Assembly (NCBI GenBank): GCA_947174375.1
Contig: CAMWIS010000047.1
Location: forward strand, 1-10,491
DNA from: an uncultured Bacteroidales bacterium
GTDB taxonomy: Bacteria > Bacteroidota > Bacteroidia > Bacteroidales > P3
Reading direction: 5' to 3'
DNA length: 10,491 nt
The notes under the pieces were generated by a model. The model ran no database searches and was not told the origin of the DNA. It was given only the letters and a program-made list of their open reading frames with translations. The position numbers and the translations under genes are program-made. This document shows positions 6,829 to 10,491 of this stretch, one piece after another; position 1 is the stretch's first letter; the number at the start of each line of letters is the position of its first letter.

Positions 6829-6897
6829 GGCGCGGCGGTTTGGTCAAAAAATGCTACCTTTGAAGTCAGTTAACACCGCGAAATTACAAAAAAAATC
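6829..6897. promoter_or_regulatory. Divergent promoter region with recQ -7 box
   Basis: This 69-base AT-rich gap separates the membrane-protein gene from recQ. TACCTTTG at 6855-6862 matches the Bacteroidota -7 consensus on the + strand and would give a recQ leader of about 30 bases ending in a run of A. A TTTG at 6839-6842 is only 12 bases upstream of it, too close for a normal -33 element. On the minus strand TAATTTCG (6879-6886) is a one-mismatch -7 candidate for the membrane-protein gene. If both are used, the two transcripts would overlap at their 5' ends. Confidence 0.6.
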
Positions 6898-8871
6898 ATG
6901 ACGCAGGAAACCAAGCCGTCGGGAAACATCGACAGCGCCACCGTGCGGGCTATTCTGAAACGGTATTGGGGCTACGACAGCTTCAGGCCGTTGCAGGAAG
7001 ACATCGTGCTGCACGTGTGTGCGGGCGGCGACGCGTTGGCGCTGTTGCCCACGGGCGGCGGCAAGTCGGTCTGTTTCCAAGTGCCGGGCTTGGCGCGCAA
7101 GGGTGTCTGCATCGTGGTTTCGCCCCTGATTGCGTTGATGAAAGACCAGGTGGCGCACCTGCAACGGCAGGGCATCGAAGCAGCCGCCATATATACGGGC
7201 CTTTCGCCCGAAGAGCAGGAACTCTGTTTGGACAGGGCCGTGCGCGGCGACCTCAAGTTTCTGTACGTTTCGGCGGAACGTCTGCAAAACCGCCGTTTCT
7301 TGGCGGCCTTCCAGCAGATGGAAGTGGGGCTCATTGCGGTAGATGAGGCGCATTGCGTGTCGCAGTGGGGCTATGATTTCCGTCCGCCCTACCTGCAAAT
7401 AGCCGCCTTGCGCGCCTACGCGCCGCGCACGCCGCTGTTGGCCTTGACGGCCACGGCCACGCCCGACGTGGTGCAGGACATCCAAGACAAATTGCAGATT
7501 AAACCGCGCAAGGTGTTCCGCAAGAGCTTTGTGCGGCCCAACCTGACCTATTACGCCGCCGAGGAGGAAGACAAGTTGGGGCGCCTGCACCGCGCGTTGC
7601 GCAAGGTGGGCGGCTGCGGCATCGTCTATGTCCGCAACCGGCGCAAGACCGTGGAGGTGGCCGAATGGCTGTGTAGGAACGGCCTGCCGGCGGCGGCCTA
7701 TCACGCCGGGTTGCCGGCGGAGGTGCGCAACGCGCGGCAGGAGGACTGGATGGCCGACAAAATCCGCGTCATCGTGGCCACCAATGCGTTCGGCATGGGC
7801 ATCGACAAGCCGGACGTGCGGCTGGTGGTGCACCTTGACCTGCCCGACACCATCGAGGCCTATTTCCAAGAGGCGGGGCGGGGTGGGCGCGACGGCAAGC
7901 CGGCCACGGCCCTGCTGCTGTACCACGCTTCCGACCGTGCCGAAGCCGAGGCCCGCTACGCGCGCGCCTATCCGCCCGTCAAGTTCATCCGGCAGGTGTA
8001 TGAGGCCCTGTGCAACTACGCCGGCTTGCCCGTCGGGTCGGGCGAGGGCGTGGAAAAGCCGTTCATGCTGACGGAATTTGCGGCCGCCTACCGCTTGCCC
8101 GTGCCCGAAACCGCCAGCGCGTTGGGCTTTTTGGAGCGCGAGGGCTACGTTAGCTTCCCCGACCCGTTGAAAGCCGCCTCCCGCGTGCATATCACGGCCG
8201 AGCCCGAGACCTTGTACCGCTACGAGGTGGCCCACCCCGCCACGTCGCCGGTGCTCCGCGCCCTGTTGCGGCTCTACGGAGGCCGTCTGTTCAGCGACTA
8301 CGGCGCCATCTCCGAAAAGACGGTGGCCCGCAAGCTGGACTTGACCGAGGCGGAGGTGGTGCGGCAGTTGCAGGCCTTGCAGGCCGGCGACTGTCTGTCC
8401 TACAAGCCGTTGCCCAAAACGCCCACGGTGCTGTTCCTGCGCGCCCGCGTGGAGCCGGGCCGCTATTTCCTGGCGTCGGACGTCTATAAGCGGCGCAAGG
8501 AAACGGCTTGGAAGAAGTTGCAGGCCATGCTCGACTATGCGGCCGAAGGGCGGCTCTGCCGCAGCCGCTATCTCGTGGCCTATTTCGGCGAGGAGAGCGA
8601 TACCGACTGCGGCCGTTGCGACGCCTGTCTGCGGCGCAAGCGCGGCGGCCTGAGCGATACCGTATATACCAAGATGTACCGTCAAGCCGCGCCGCTGTTG
8701 AGCCGCGAGGCGATGGACGCGCGCGAACTCTGTGACCGTTTCCCCGAATGGGACGAAGACGACGTCTGCCTGTTTTGGCAATACCTGTTGGAGATGGGCT
8801 TCTTGGCGCCCGACCCCGCGTGCGGCGAGGGGTATTTCCGTCTGAAACCCCAGCCTCAGCCCAAGCGTTAG
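6898..8871 (+). CDS. recQ: RecQ-family ATP-dependent DNA helicase
   Basis: A 3'-5' superfamily 2 helicase acting in recombination and replication-fork repair. In the 657-aa protein: motif 0 region YDSFRPLQ at 26-33, Walker A TGGGKS at 52-57, motif Ia VVSPLIALMKDQV at 73-85, DEAH at 149-152 followed by the aromatic-rich CVSQWGYDFRP, motif III ALTATATP at 182-189, motif V VATNAFGMGIDKPDVR at 293-308 and motif VI QEAGRGGRDG at 324-333. The RecQ zinc-binding cysteines are C554, C571, C574 and C577. About 80 residues follow the zinc site, and I see no clear HRDC domain, so it differs from E. coli RecQ. Bacteroidota often have more than one RecQ; this may be the non-housekeeping type. ATG 6898 follows an A-rich leader and a -7 box. 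No partner gene shares its transcript. Confidence 0.96.
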   Translation: MTQETKPSGNIDSATVRAILKRYWGYDSFRPLQEDIVLHVCAGGDALALLPTGGGKSVCFQVPGLARKGVCIVVSPLIALMKDQVAHLQRQGIEAAAIYTGLSPEEQELCLDRAVRGDLKFLYVSAERLQNRRFLAAFQQMEVGLIAVDEAHCVSQWGYDFRPPYLQIAALRAYAPRTPLLALTATATPDVVQDIQDKLQIKPRKVFRKSFVRPNLTYYAAEEEDKLGRLHRALRKVGGCGIVYVRNRRKTVEVAEWLCRNGLPAAAYHAGLPAEVRNARQEDWMADKIRVIVATNAFGMGIDKPDVRLVVHLDLPDTIEAYFQEAGRGGRDGKPATALLLYHASDRAEAEARYARAYPPVKFIRQVYEALCNYAGLPVGSGEGVEKPFMLTEFAAAYRLPVPETASALGFLEREGYVSFPDPLKAASRVHITAEPETLYRYEVAHPATSPVLRALLRLYGGRLFSDYGAISEKTVARKLDLTEAEVVRQLQALQAGDCLSYKPLPKTPTVLFLRARVEPGRYFLASDVYKRRKETAWKKLQAMLDYAAEGRLCRSRYLVAYFGEESDTDCGRCDACLRRKRGGLSDTVYTKMYRQAAPLLSREAMDARELCDRFPEWDEDDVCLFWQYLLEMGFLAPDPACGEGYFRLKPQPQPKR

Positions 8872-8884
8872 CCTTGGGCGTTTC

Positions 8885-8905
<21 letters not shown>
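8859..8905 (+). terminator. Candidate recQ terminator with two alternative hairpins
   Basis: GCCCAAG (8859-8865) pairs perfectly with CTTGGGC (8873-8879), and the recQ stop codon lies at the edge of the loop. The same CTTGGGC arm can instead pair with GCCCCAAG (8891-8898, one bulged C). That second hairpin is followed by TGTTTTTATC, a T-rich run suited to + strand termination. The structure overlaps the last codons of the convergent comM-like gene. Confidence 0.5.
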
Positions 8906-10426
<1,521 letters not shown>

Positions 10427-10475
10427 AGTGTAAATGTTTTATTCTACTTAATGTACGGACGACCATGAAAAACAT

Positions 10476-10491
10476 ATGAAAAAAAGTTTGG
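10476..10491 (+). CDS. Possible start of a divergent gene cut off by the window edge
   Basis: An ATG at 10476 follows an A-rich leader and begins M-K-K-S-L before the window ends, a start typical of secreted or lipoprotein precursors. It would diverge from the comM-like gene across about 49 AT-rich bases. Another ATG at 10465 hits a stop after four codons. With only five codons visible the call is tentative. Confidence 0.35.

Noticed and set aside
6839..6862. TTTG at 6839 as -33 partner of the recQ -7 box
   Set aside because: Spacing is 12 bases instead of about 19-21.
6844..8781. 645-codon open frame on the minus strand opposite recQ
   Set aside because: Long antisense frames are expected in GC-rich genes where codons complementary to stops are rare. 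Its translation has low-complexity His/Arg/Gly-rich composition and no domain, while recQ motifs on the + strand are unequivocal.

Overview
The window looks like chromosomal core DNA from a GC-rich anaerobic member of the Bacteroidota, probably Bacteroidales. Three things point there: near-perfect Bacteroidota -7 boxes (TAnnTTTG) just ahead of two genes, A-rich leaders without Shine-Dalgarno sequences, and protein types typical of the phylum. There are no mobile elements, tRNAs, rRNAs or CRISPR arrays. Coding density is very high and no gene-free stretch exceeds about 75 bases.

Left block (+ strand, 2-4535): the 3' part of an unrecognised protein with a Pro-Glu repeat and a small C-terminal domain, then gmk (guanylate kinase), then a 563-codon gene joining NadD (nicotinate mononucleotide adenylyltransferase) to HydE (radical-SAM [FeFe]-hydrogenase maturase), then a secreted PepC/bleomycin-hydrolase-type peptidase. 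The gaps gmk/nadD-hydE and nadD-hydE/pepC are 9 and 13 bases, so these genes are probably cotranscribed.

Middle (+ strand, 4542-5968): an acetyl-CoA hydrolase/transferase-family CoA transferase with its own -7 box. It ends in a strong intrinsic terminator that lies inside the 3' coding end of the next, convergent gene.

Right block: a polytopic membrane protein of unknown function (- strand) diverges from recQ (+ strand) across a 69-base gap. recQ converges on a ComM/YifB-type AAA+ ATPase (- strand), with overlapping inverted repeats at the join. At the right edge a possible new + strand gene begins.

The item most worth a second look is the NadD-HydE fusion. Both halves keep their signature motifs, the reading frame runs uninterrupted across the join, and I see no good internal start for HydE. 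HydE and the CoA transferase together suggest a fermentative, possibly hydrogen-metabolising anaerobe, though the hydrogenase, HydF and HydG are not in the window.
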